DNA of 55,390 nucleotides from Desulfuromonadales bacterium. Lineage in GTDB: Bacteria; Desulfobacterota; Desulfuromonadia; Geobacterales; Pseudopelobacteraceae. The notes under the pieces were generated by a model, which did not search any database, was not told the origin of the DNA, and saw only the letters and a list, made by a program, of their open reading frames with translations. The DNA is taken from positions 1 through 55,390 of the forward strand of contig DUZX01000023.1 in NCBI GenBank assembly GCA_013349325.1. Direction: 5' to 3'. Within the stretch, counting starts at the first letter, position 1. Each line of letters begins with the position of its first letter. The position numbers and the translations under genes are program-made. Shown here piece by piece: positions 37,808 through 45,255 of this stretch.

Positions 37808-38848
37808 CTAAGCTGCCTCTGGCAGGCGATTGTCAGCTATGCTCGTCACGCAGCGTTCCAGGCATTCAGGGTCGCCGCCGTTAATGTCATTTTTAAGATG
37901 CCATGCAACGGCCGGACAGCCACCATGACACTGATCAAAGCGCTGGCACTCTTCGCAGGAGTGAATGCGCAGGTTGCGGAAAGATTCGTAGATTTCGGAG
38001 TTGTCCCAGATTTCCTGAAAACTGTTTTCGCGCAGTGACCCGGCTTTGAAGCGTTCCGTCTGCAGAAATGCACAGGGGTACATGTTGCCGGTCGGGCTGA
38101 CGCAGCAGGTCAGCTTGGCGGCTCCGCACAGGTTGAGCCCCAGTCCCTGACGTTCTTGCGAAGTTAACGAGAAGAAACTGTCGCCGGTGCGCACATCGCC
38201 GCTGGCCGCCAGCCAGTCAGAAAACGCAATCAGTTGTGTAGGGGTGGGGCGCAATGACTCCCAGTTTTCAGCTCCTCGTCCGGAAGGGCGAAAGCGGCTG
38301 ACACGCAGTGAAACACCCAGGGATTTGGCCAGTTCGTGCATGGCCGGGATCTCGGAAGCATTCTGCGAGGTCAGAACTGTATTGATGCTGGTCGGGATTT
38401 TTGTCTGTGCCAGTCGCTTTACGGCGGCAATACCCCGCTCGAAAACACCTTTCCCGCGAATTGCATCGCAGGTTTCGGCATTTGAGCCATCCAGACTGAC
38501 TTGTATGGCAACCAGCCGACTGGCAGCCAGTCGAGCGACTCGCTCGCTGTCAAGCAGCGTGCCATTGGTTGAGATACAGGTCATGATTCCTTTATCATGG
38601 CAGGCACCGATAATTTCTTCGAAGTCCGGCCGCATAAAAGGCTCTCCGCCGCCAAAATTAACCTGAAAGACGCCCGCTTTGGAAATCTGCTCCACCAGAT
38701 CAAGCGCTTCGGCCGTTGTCATTTCACCCTCGGCAGCTTCACCGGAGTCGGAAAGGCAGTGATTGCAGCGCAGATTACAGAGCAGTGAAACTTCCCAGGT
38801 CAGATTTACCGGGGAGCGCATCCCCATCTCGACATATTTATTGCTCAC
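37808..38848 (-). CDS. mftC: Mycofactocin maturase MftC (radical SAM/SPASM)
   Basis: A 346-residue radical SAM protein. The cluster motif CNLRCNHC (Cys24, Cys28, Cys31) follows WEVSLLC. A C-terminal SPASM domain carries CGAAKLTCCVSPTGNMYPC and further cysteines up to CHGGCP. MftC oxidatively decarboxylates the C-terminal tyrosine of MftA and then forms a C-C bond to the penultimate valine. The GTG at 38848 overlaps the mftB end by 11 bases, and the body is intact. Confidence 0.95.
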   Translation of the reverse strand: MSNKYVEMGMRSPVNLTWEVSLLCNLRCNHCLSDSGEAAEGEMTTAEALDLVEQISKAGVFQVNFGGGEPFMRPDFEEIIGACHDKGIMTCISTNGTLLDSERVARLAASRLVAIQVSLDGSNAETCDAIRGKGVFERGIAAVKRLAQTKIPTSINTVLTSQNASEIPAMHELAKSLGVSLRVSRFRPSGRGAENWESLRPTPTQLIAFSDWLAASGDVRTGDSFFSLTSQERQGLGLNLCGAAKLTCCVSPTGNMYPCAFLQTERFKAGSLRENSFQEIWDNSEIYESFRNLRIHSCEECQRFDQCHGGCPAVAWHLKNDINGGDPECLERCVTSIADNRLPEAA

Positions 38849-39086
38849 GGAGAAATCCTTTTTCCAGTAGTTGTGTTACAAATTTTTGCAGGGCCGGTTT
38901 CTGTGAGGCAGAGACTCCCTCAGGAAATTCGTCGCGGCCACGTGTCGTCTCGAAATAATCCTCCGGAATAAGGTTTCCGGTTTCTGCGAAAAGGAGGCGC
39001 GGTCCCCTGCAATCGTAAAACAGGAGACCGAACCTTTCCTGCCGGACGCGGCAGGAGGGATGCAACCGTATTCCTGCCGCACCCAT
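38838..39086 (-). CDS. mftB: Mycofactocin precursor-binding chaperone MftB
   Basis: An 82-residue RRE-type protein that presents MftA to MftC. It has the family pattern: IRLHPSCRVRQERFGLLFYD, then GPRLLFAETGNLI and an LLEKGFLRE end. I chose the ATG at 39086 because it begins just after the mftA stop (TAG-T-ATG); the frame open to 39161 would run over mftA. Known MftB proteins are of similar length. Confidence 0.9.
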   Translation of the reverse strand: MGAAGIRLHPSCRVRQERFGLLFYDCRGPRLLFAETGNLIPEDYFETTRGRDEFPEGVSASQKPALQKFVTQLLEKGFLREQ

Positions 39087-39087
39087 A

Positions 39088-39195
39088 CTAGTAAACCCCG
39101 CAGATGCCGTCGATGGCAAGCTCTTCAACCTGGATTTCCTCCAGAATGCGTGGCTCCTCACTGCATGTTACTTCAACCTGGTTTTCTGTTTCCAT
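39088..39195 (-). CDS. mftA: Mycofactocin precursor peptide MftA
   Basis: A 35-residue peptide, MET to GVY, ending in LAIDGICGVY. The family hallmark is a C-terminal IDGxCGVY, of which the final Val-Tyr becomes the redox core. Met at the x position is usual; here it is Ile. The leader is acidic (EEPRILEEIQVEEL), which suits MftB binding. The ATG at 39195 follows GGAGA and lies about 55 bases past the predicted sigma-54 start site. The order mftA-mftB-mftC supports the call strongly. Confidence 0.96.
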   Translation of the reverse strand: METENQVEVTCSEEPRILEEIQVEELAIDGICGVY

Positions 39196-39260
39196 GTTCG
39201 TCTCCTTTCTGTCGTTTCCGCATCCGGTTTGTCGATGCGTTTGTGTGTGCTCGTACCTTT

Positions 39261-39275
39261 GCAACGGAAATGCCA
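39261..39275 (-). promoter_or_regulatory. Sigma-54 (-24/-12) promoter of mftA
   Basis: Minus strand TGGCAT-TTCCG-TTGC, followed by A, matching the TGGCAC-N5-TTGCW consensus with one change and with the GG and GC pairs at the required distance. The start site would fall near 39250, leaving a 5' leader of about 55 bases before the mftA ATG. Confidence 0.8.
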
Positions 39276-39365
39276 ATTTATGTAACAACTCTGAAAACCA
39301 TATTTAGTAAGGCTTTCAGGAGGTTTTCTGTTTTAATGAACTGGTATGGTGTGTAAAAAAGCAAC

Positions 39366-39389
39366 ACAAAAATGATGTACATTTTTTGT
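39366..39389. promoter_or_regulatory. Inverted repeat, possible activator site for mftA
   Basis: ACAAAAATG-ATGTA-CATTTTTTGT, nearly perfect arms of nine to ten bases. It lies about 90-115 bases upstream of the sigma-54 site, the usual range for an enhancer-binding protein site. It could instead belong to another regulator or the NUDIX gene. Confidence 0.4.
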
Positions 39390-39554
39390 AGGAAATAAGC
39401 AGGTTGTAGATTAATTACTCATTGACGATTATATCTACACTATTTTAAACCTCTGTTTTGCTGAGCTGATGTTGTTGCGATATGGAACGAAGTCTGCACT
39501 ACGTTCCGGACTGAGAAATACGACAGAGATATTTGTAGTGAAAGGTTACCCTGG

Positions 39555-40052
39555 ATGCTTGAAAAAAATTCATACTGTTCGTATTGCGGACACCGTTTTG
39601 AGGCTGACTCCCTCTGGCCGAGAACCTGTTCTGCGTGCGGTAATAAAAGTTACCTCAATCCTCTGCCGGTTGTCGTGCTTCTGGTACCACTGGGGAATGG
39701 GGTTGTAGTCATCAGAAGGGGTATCGAACCTCAGAAAGGCACGCTTACATTGCCGGGCGGCTATCTCGATTATGGTGAAACCTGGCAGGAGGGGGCGCAG
39801 CGTGAACTGTTTGAAGAAACCGGTATAGCGGTGCCCCTCGAACAGATAACGCTCTATGATGTTCAAAACGGCCTCGACAATACGCTCGTAATCTTCGGCC
39901 TGGCAGCGCGTCAACCCGAAACCGTTTTGGAGCCGTTTTCGTCGTCAGAGACCACCGAAGTTGTTCTGATCGACAGGCCGCTAGAACTTGGCTTTCGTAT
40001 GCATACACGGATTGTACAAAGGTATTTTAGCGAGGACGGATTGGTGTCGTAG
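39555..40052 (+). CDS. NUDIX hydrolase with N-terminal zinc ribbon
   Basis: A 165-residue protein. A zinc ribbon at the N-terminus has CSYCGHRF and CSACGNKS, and the NUDIX box GYLDYGETWQEGAQRELFEE continues TGI at about residues 69-91, with the metal-binding glutamates intact. This architecture is that of ADP-ribose or NADH pyrophosphatase-like enzymes, which hydrolyse nucleoside-diphosphate-linked compounds. The substrate is uncertain. It diverges from mftA and is not obviously part of that operon. Confidence 0.9.
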   Translation: MLEKNSYCSYCGHRFEADSLWPRTCSACGNKSYLNPLPVVVLLVPLGNGVVVIRRGIEPQKGTLTLPGGYLDYGETWQEGAQRELFEETGIAVPLEQITLYDVQNGLDNTLVIFGLAARQPETVLEPFSSSETTEVVLIDRPLELGFRMHTRIVQRYFSEDGLVS

Positions 40053-40381
40053 GCTTTTGACACAGCGCTTACTGGCGCTGTCCAATTTTTACACAAGTAG
40101 AACGGCGATATGGTGCAATTCGATACAGTCGAACATTGGCTGAATACAATCCTGGTTGTCCGCTCTAAATCAATCATTCTGCGTACCGCTGAAAACGTTG
40201 CTGAGATAACATCCCGTAATAATTGTAAAAAAATATATAAAACTTACCGCTGCTGTGCTGATAAAAAAATGATATCTACGTTGGCACATACCCTGCTATG
40301 CGAAGCCTGCTTCAAGCGGATGCGCACGATATTTTTAAGAGGGTAACCAGTTTACCCCATCTAATCAAAGGAGTTCATGTT
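40053..40381. other. Leader region of the aldehyde dehydrogenase gene
   Basis: 329 bases without a gene. It contains a sigma-54 promoter (40282-40296) and, at 40365-40380, the AAAGGAG ribosome binding site. The remainder is AT-rich and could hold activator sites; none is evident. Confidence 0.65.
40282..40296 (+). promoter_or_regulatory. Sigma-54 promoter of the aldehyde dehydrogenase gene
   Basis: TGGCAC-ATACC-CTGC on the plus strand; the -24 element is perfect and the -12 element has C for T at its first base. The predicted start site near 40308 leaves a leader of about 74 bases. Confidence 0.75.
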
Positions 40382-41719
40382 ATGACGACTGCAGCTACTG
40401 AAATCGATCAAATGGCGGTAAAGGCCCTCAAGGCACTGGAAGAGTTCAAGAGTTTCACACAGGAGCAGGTTGACAGCATCACAGAGGCCATGACAGCCGC
40501 AGGTGTTGCCAACGAACGTTACCTGGCCGAGTTTGCTGTTGAAGAGACCGGTATCGGCAATGTTGAAGACAAAGTCATCAAGAATCACTTTGGCACCCAG
40601 GTAGTTTATGACTACATGAAAAACGGTAAGTCAGTCGGCGTTATCGACGAAACTGATGGCATCATCTCTATCGCAGAGCCGTTCGGTATTGTTGCAGCCG
40701 TAACCCCGACCACCAACCCGACCTCCACCACCATGTTCAAAGCGCTGATCGCTCTGAAAGGGCGTAACGTTATCATCCTGGCTTTCCACCCACGCGCCCA
40801 GAAATGCAGTGCTGCAGCCGCCAAGATCATGCTGGATGCCGCTGTTGCTGCCGGTGCTCCTGAAAACTGCATCCAGTGGGTTACGCAGCCTTCCATCGAG
40901 GCTACTGACGCACTCATGAAACACCCCGATGTCTCCATTGTTATCGCAACCGGCGGCGGCGCTATGGTTAAGGCTGCCTACAGCTCCGGGCATCCTGCTT
41001 TGGGAGTTGGACCTGGTGGTGTGCCGGTCTACATTGAAAAAACTGCCAAGCTGCAGATGGCTGTTGATGATGTTATCGCTTCCAAAACCTTTGACAACGG
41101 CACGATCTGTTCATCCGATCAGTCTGTCATCTTTGATGACCGTGATGTTGCCAAAGAATCACTGGCTCTGTTTGAAAAGTGCGGCGCCTACATCTGCACC
41201 GAAGCTGAAAAAGCCAAGCTGGAATCTGTTATGTTTGACAAAGAGCGCGGTGTACCTTCCATGTCAATAGTTGGCAAGAGTCCTCAGGTTATCGCAGAAC
41301 TGGCCGGCTTTGTTATCCCGGCTGACCGTAAACTGATCATGGTTCCGCTGACAACTACTGGCGGAGAAGACTGGATGAGCCATGAAAAATTATCCCCTGT
41401 TCTGGGATGGTTCATCGTTGATTCCAAAGAAGAAGCTATTAATGCAGCTGCAGTTCAGCTTGAGTTCGGCGGTGCTGGACATTCAGCTGTTGTCTTTACT
41501 GAGAGCGAAGCTATTGCACATGAATTCGCGCTGAAAGTGCACGCCAACCGTGTTGTCTGGAATCAGCCTTCCGTACATGGCACCATCGGCGCTCTGTACA
41601 ACAGTCTGGTGCCTTCTCTGACTCTTGGCTGCGGCGCCATGGGCGGCAACATCACCACCGAGAATGTTGGCTACAAGAATCTTCTTAACATCAAACGTCT
41701 GGCCAGAAGGAATGCTTAA
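40382..41719 (+). CDS. CoA-acylating aldehyde dehydrogenase
   Basis: A 445-residue NAD-dependent acylating aldehyde dehydrogenase like the N-terminal half of AdhE or EutE. It shows PFGIVAAVTPTTNPTSTTMF, the glycine-rich VIATGGGAMVKAAYSSGHPA and the catalytic-cysteine motif DNGTICSSDQSV. It would convert acetaldehyde or propionaldehyde, CoA and NAD+ to the acyl-CoA. The ATG at 40382 follows AAAGGAG; the frame extending to 40298 is not conserved. It lacks the AdhE iron-alcohol dehydrogenase domain. Its sigma-54 promoter matches that of the mft operon. Confidence 0.93.
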   Translation: MTTAATEIDQMAVKALKALEEFKSFTQEQVDSITEAMTAAGVANERYLAEFAVEETGIGNVEDKVIKNHFGTQVVYDYMKNGKSVGVIDETDGIISIAEPFGIVAAVTPTTNPTSTTMFKALIALKGRNVIILAFHPRAQKCSAAAAKIMLDAAVAAGAPENCIQWVTQPSIEATDALMKHPDVSIVIATGGGAMVKAAYSSGHPALGVGPGGVPVYIEKTAKLQMAVDDVIASKTFDNGTICSSDQSVIFDDRDVAKESLALFEKCGAYICTEAEKAKLESVMFDKERGVPSMSIVGKSPQVIAELAGFVIPADRKLIMVPLTTTGGEDWMSHEKLSPVLGWFIVDSKEEAINAAAVQLEFGGAGHSAVVFTESEAIAHEFALKVHANRVVWNQPSVHGTIGALYNSLVPSLTLGCGAMGGNITTENVGYKNLLNIKRLARRNA

Positions 41720-41898
41720 GTATTAATGCTTGATTTATCTGTTTAGTTTGTTTATACACTTTAAATAGATGTTAAATACATAATTAAACAATCTCCGAAT
41801 CGTTGCACCTAATCAGAGTTATCTTATGGTGTCCCGATCTATGGGTTCTGCCGGAAACAGCAGAGCCTCCCTTCTGGAAAGGAGAAATGTCACTTTGT

Positions 41899-41970
41899 CA
41901 TCCCCCCTTACCGGTGTGAGGGGGGATGCTTTTGGGGCTTTTCTCGTCCGAGGAATGCCCCTCTTTTTTG
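41899..41970 (+). terminator. Tandem intrinsic terminators
   Basis: First hairpin: CATCCCCCCT and AGGGGGGATG, ten perfect pairs, followed by CTTTT. Second hairpin: GGGGC and GCCCC with an inner TTCTCG/CGAGGAA arm, followed by TCTTTTTT. They end the aldehyde dehydrogenase transcript. Confidence 0.8.
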
Positions 41971-42020
41971 CTCACTGCAGAGTAAAATATTTCCGAAGGA
42001 ATTGCTATTCCAAGGTTTTG

Positions 42021-42035
42021 TGGCGCGTACCGTGC
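42021..42035 (+). promoter_or_regulatory. Candidate sigma-54 promoter of sucCD
   Basis: TGGCGC-GTACC-GTGC has the required GG and GC pairs at the right spacing but differs from consensus at two places. It lies about 106 bases before the sucC ATG. Confidence 0.45.
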
Positions 42036-42141
42036 TGATCCGGCACCAACACTATAGTTGCGGTACAAGCTTGCTCCGATATGAGAAATTACTCCCGGTC
42101 AACTCCGGACAAGAGCAAATATAAAACGTGAGGAGAAATTG

Positions 42142-43314
42142 ATGAACATCCACGAATACCAGGCTAAAGCGATTCTTCGTAAATTCGGTGTACCTGTCCC
42201 AGACGGTCACGTCGCCTACAACAGCGCCGGTGCCCGCGAATGGGCCAAGCGCCTTGGCGAGGGACCCTGGGTCATCAAAGCCCAGATCCACGCCGGCGGT
42301 CGCGGCAAAGGGGGCGGTGTCAAACTGGCCCGTACCCGCGATGAAGTACGTGACATATCGCGCGAGATGCTCGGCATGGTCCTGCGTACCCATCAGACCG
42401 GCGCCGAAGGCAAACTGGTTACCCGCGTCCTGGTTGAAAACGGCTGTAACATCGCCAACGAACTCTACGTCAGCCTGCTCGTAGACCGTGCCACCTCCAA
42501 AGTCACCGTCATGGCCTCCACCGAAGGGGGCATGGACATCGAAGAAGTCGCCGCCAAAACCCCTGAAAAGATATTCTTTGAAACCATCGATCCGCTGGTC
42601 GGCCTGACCGCCTTCCAGGGACGCAAAATCGCCTCCAACCTGGGACTGACCGGCAAACTCGTCAATAAAGCCGTTTCTGCCCTGCAGGGGCTCTACACCA
42701 CTTTCGTCACCTGTGACTGCTCCCTTTTGGAGATCAATCCGCTGGTCGTCACCGCCGAAGATAACCTGCTGGCACTCGACGCCAAATTCGGCTTTGACGA
42801 CAACGCCATGTTCCGTCACCTGCAGATCTCCGACATGCGCGACTACGACGAAGAAGATCCCAAAGAGGTCGAAGCTTCCCAGCATGAACTCTCCTACATC
42901 TCCCTGACCGGTAACATCGGCTGCCTCGTCAACGGAGCCGGACTGGCCATGGCCACCATGGACATCATCAAACATTATAGCGGAGACCCGGCCAACTTCC
43001 TTGACGTCGGCGGCGGCGCCACCATCGAACGCGTTACGGAAGCCTTCAAAATCATCCTCTCCGATAAAAACGTCAAAGGTATCCTCGTCAACATCTTCGG
43101 CGGCATCATGAAATGCGACATCATCGCCACCGGCGTTGTCGCCGCCGCCCGTCAGGTATCACTCAGCGTACCGCTGGTAGTGCGTCTGGAAGGTACCAAC
43201 GTCGAACGCGGCAAACAGATCCTGGCCGAAAGCGGCCTTGACATCGTCGCCGCCGACGGCATGGCCGACGCAGCCCAAAAAATCGTCCAGGCCGTGAAAG
43301 GAGCCACCAAATGA
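42142..43314 (+). CDS. sucC: Succinate-CoA ligase beta subunit
   Basis: A 390-residue ATP-grasp protein, the standard length. It starts [20 protein letters not shown], with [16 protein letters not shown] near residues 45-60, [10 protein letters not shown] and [16 protein letters not shown] near the C-terminus, all family motifs. With SucD it interconverts succinyl-CoA and succinate with nucleotide. In this setting it could also serve other short-chain acyl-CoAs, which is inference. The ATG follows GAGGAG. It is ATGA-coupled to sucD. Confidence 0.96.
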   Translation: MNIHEYQAKAILRKFGVPVPDGHVAYNSAGAREWAKRLGEGPWVIKAQIHAGGRGKGGGVKLARTRDEVRDISREMLGMVLRTHQTGAEGKLVTRVLVENGCNIANELYVSLLVDRATSKVTVMASTEGGMDIEEVAAKTPEKIFFETIDPLVGLTAFQGRKIASNLGLTGKLVNKAVSALQGLYTTFVTCDCSLLEINPLVVTAEDNLLALDAKFGFDDNAMFRHLQISDMRDYDEEDPKEVEASQHELSYISLTGNIGCLVNGAGLAMATMDIIKHYSGDPANFLDVGGGATIERVTEAFKIILSDKNVKGILVNIFGGIMKCDIIATGVVAAARQVSLSVPLVVRLEGTNVERGKQILAESGLDIVAADGMADAAQKIVQAVKGATK

Positions 43315-44183
43315 GCATACTCGTCAATAAAAACACCAAAGTAATCACCCAGGGCATCACCGGAGCCACCGGACTCTTTCATGCGCAAGGCGCCCGTGAA
43401 TACGGCACCCAGATGGTCGGCGGCGTTACCCCCGGCAAAGGCGGCACCATAATCGACGGTTTTCCCGTCTTCGACACCGTCAAAGAAGCTGTTGAACGTA
43501 CCGGCGCCACCGCCTCCGTCATCTACGTACCACCACCCTTTGCCGCCGACTCCATCATGGAAGCCGTCGATGCCGGCATAGAAATGGTCTGCTGCATCAC
43601 CGAAGGCATCCCGGTCCTCGACATGGTTAAAGTCAAACAGTACATGATCGGTAAGAAAACCCGCCTGGTCGGCCCCAACTGCCCCGGCGTCATCACCCCC
43701 GGAGAATGTAAAATCGGCATCATGCCCGGCTACATTCACAAACCGGGCCGCATCGGCGTTGTCTCCCGCTCCGGCACACTGACCTACGAAGCCGTCTGGC
43801 AGCTGACCTGCCTTGGCCTGGGGCAGTCTACCTGCGTCGGCATCGGCGGTGACCCGGTCAACGGCACCAACCACCTCGACGTTCTGCGGCTCTTTGAAGA
43901 AGATCCCGAGACCGACGCCGTCATCATGATCGGCGAAATCGGTGGCACTTCCGAAGAAGAGGGCGCCTACTTCGTTAAAGAAAACATGACCAAACCGGTA
44001 GCCGCCTATATCGCCGGCGTTACCGCCCCTCCCGGCAAACGCATGGGGCATGCCGGCGCCATCATCTCGGGCGGCAAGGGTACCGCCACCGAAAAAGTTG
44101 CGATTCTGCGCGACTGCGGGATCAGCGTCGCCGACAGTCCGGCTGAAATGGCGCAGGCGCTGCTGAAAATTTTCAAACCGTGA
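43311..44183 (+). CDS. sucD: Succinate-CoA ligase alpha subunit
   Basis: A 290-residue protein. Signatures: [51 protein letters not shown] and the phosphohistidine region [20 protein letters not shown]. It binds CoA and carries the phosphohistidine intermediate, and forms the enzyme with SucC. It overlaps the sucC stop by four bases. A terminator follows it. Confidence 0.97.
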   Translation: MSILVNKNTKVITQGITGATGLFHAQGAREYGTQMVGGVTPGKGGTIIDGFPVFDTVKEAVERTGATASVIYVPPPFAADSIMEAVDAGIEMVCCITEGIPVLDMVKVKQYMIGKKTRLVGPNCPGVITPGECKIGIMPGYIHKPGRIGVVSRSGTLTYEAVWQLTCLGLGQSTCVGIGGDPVNGTNHLDVLRLFEEDPETDAVIMIGEIGGTSEEEGAYFVKENMTKPVAAYIAGVTAPPGKRMGHAGAIISGGKGTATEKVAILRDCGISVADSPAEMAQALLKIFKP

Positions 44184-44189
44184 TACAGG

Positions 44190-44227
44190 GTCGGGGGATC
44201 TTCTCTGCTGATCCCCCGACTTTTGTT
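44190..44227 (+). terminator. Terminator between sucD and etfB
   Basis: GTCGGGGGATC and GATCCCCCGAC, 11 perfect pairs around a 9-base loop, then TTTTGTTT. Only about 40 bases then lead to etfB, so etfB depends on readthrough or on a promoter within this gap. Confidence 0.85.
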
Positions 44228-44265
44228 TCACCCCCATTTCTTCATGCTACTACGGAGACGTTGTC

Positions 44266-45078
44266 ATGCTCGTCATATCATGCATTAAACAGGTTCCGGA
44301 TACGACCCAGGTCAAGATTGACCCGGTCACCAACACTCTGATCCGGGATGGCATCCCCTTTATCATCAATCCCTACGACTCGCACGCTCTCGAAGAGAGC
44401 CTGCGTCTTAAAGATCGATACAACGTCCGCACCGTTGCGCTCTCAATGGGTCCACCTAACACCGTGGCCACCCTGCGTAAAGCCTGTGCTCTCGGCGTTG
44501 ATGAAGCCATCCTCGTCTCCGACCGCTGTTTTGGCGGAGCTGATACCCTGGCCACCAGCAACGCCCTCTCGGCAGCCATCGCCCTGCTTGCCAAAGACGA
44601 AGAAGTCGGCATTGTCTTCTGCGGCAAACAGACCATCGACGGCGACACCGCCCAGACAGGCCCCGGCATCGCCTCCCGACTCGGCTATAGCCAGCTGACC
44701 CTCGTCGACCGCATCGAATCGATTGACTTTGAAAAGAAAACCGTCAAAGCTCGCCGTAAACTCGAAGGGCGTCACGAAATCGTTGAAGCTCCGCTGCCGG
44801 CCATGATCACTGTCGTCCGCGAATTAAACCGTCCCCGTTACCCGACCGTCCCGATGCGGCTCGCTTCACAGGAAGCCGAAATCAAAACCTGGGACAACAG
44901 TATTCTCAAAATGGATGTCCAGTCCGTCGGCCTGAAAGGTTCACCCACCTGGGTTAGCAAAATATTCTCACCCGAACGCGATAAGGGCGAAATCATCGGC
45001 AACGGCATAGAAGATCCGACCGGAACCGCCGCGCTCTTGATCGACAAACTGCTTAGCAAGGATTTGTTGACGGTCTGA
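44266..45078 (+). CDS. etfB: Electron transfer flavoprotein beta subunit
   Basis: A 270-residue ETF beta protein with MLVISCIKQVPDTTQVKIDP at the N-terminus and VVRELNRPRYPTVPMRLAS, the beta-subunit signature, near residue 190. FCGKQTIDGDTAQTGPGIAS is also characteristic. It pairs with the ferredoxin-fused alpha subunit encoded next. The ETF would pass electrons from acyl-CoA or other dehydrogenases to the downstream membrane Fe-S oxidoreductase. A tandem-repeat spacer of 177 bases lies between the two subunit genes. Confidence 0.95.
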   Translation: MLVISCIKQVPDTTQVKIDPVTNTLIRDGIPFIINPYDSHALEESLRLKDRYNVRTVALSMGPPNTVATLRKACALGVDEAILVSDRCFGGADTLATSNALSAAIALLAKDEEVGIVFCGKQTIDGDTAQTGPGIASRLGYSQLTLVDRIESIDFEKKTVKARRKLEGRHEIVEAPLPAMITVVRELNRPRYPTVPMRLASQEAEIKTWDNSILKMDVQSVGLKGSPTWVSKIFSPERDKGEIIGNGIEDPTGTAALLIDKLLSKDLLTV

Positions 45079-45082
45079 CGCG

Positions 45083-45200
45083 CTTCGACTCCGCTCAGCG
45101 ACCACCCTTCGACTTCGCTCAGCGAACACACTCGACGTCTGTCATCGACTACACTCGACGTCTGTCAGCGACCACCCTTCGATATCCGTCAGGAACAGCC
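45083..45200. repeat. Tandem degenerate 23-24 bp repeat, about five units
   Basis: Units begin at 45083, 45107, 45131, 45154 and 45177 and read CTTCGACTCCGCTCAGCG plus a CACC/ACA tail, with variants. An inverted fragment CGGAGCGGAGTCGATGGG follows at about 45212. There is no spacer of unique sequence, so it is not a CRISPR. It is in the etfB-etfA spacer. Confidence 0.7.
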
Positions 45201-45255
45201 GTTCCCGGAGCGGAGTCGATGGGACACCCATTCACAGAAAAGGTATAACAACTCA

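Larger units (their letters stand above)
39196..39554. other. Divergent intergenic region between mftA and the NUDIX gene
   Basis: This stretch holds the mftA ribosome binding site (GGAGA), a sigma-54 promoter (39261-39275), an inverted repeat (39366-39389) that may bind an activator, and AT-rich DNA. No gene is seen in it. Confidence 0.7.
41720..42141. other. Spacer between the aldehyde dehydrogenase gene and sucC
   Basis: 422 bases with no credible gene. It contains tandem terminators (41899-41970) and a possible sigma-54 promoter for sucC (42021-42035). The ORF at 41826-42038 crosses both hairpins and is not coding-like. Confidence 0.7.

Noticed and set aside
39469-39708. 79-aa ORF overlapping the NUDIX gene
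   Set aside because: Out of frame with the zinc ribbon and NUDIX box, which are clear.
41826-42038. 70-aa ORF between the aldehyde dehydrogenase gene and sucC
   Set aside because: Runs through two terminator hairpins and overlaps a likely promoter; composition is not protein-like.
42052-42975. Long antisense ORF across sucC (307 aa), and similar ones at 43152-44237, 45253-46431 and 47226-47966
   Set aside because: They lie opposite well-supported genes with biased codon use (many C-ending codons), are rich in Asp/Gly/Phe/Val, and have no domains or ribosome binding sites.
45083-45200. CRISPR array
   Set aside because: Repeats are contiguous and degenerate with no unique spacers.
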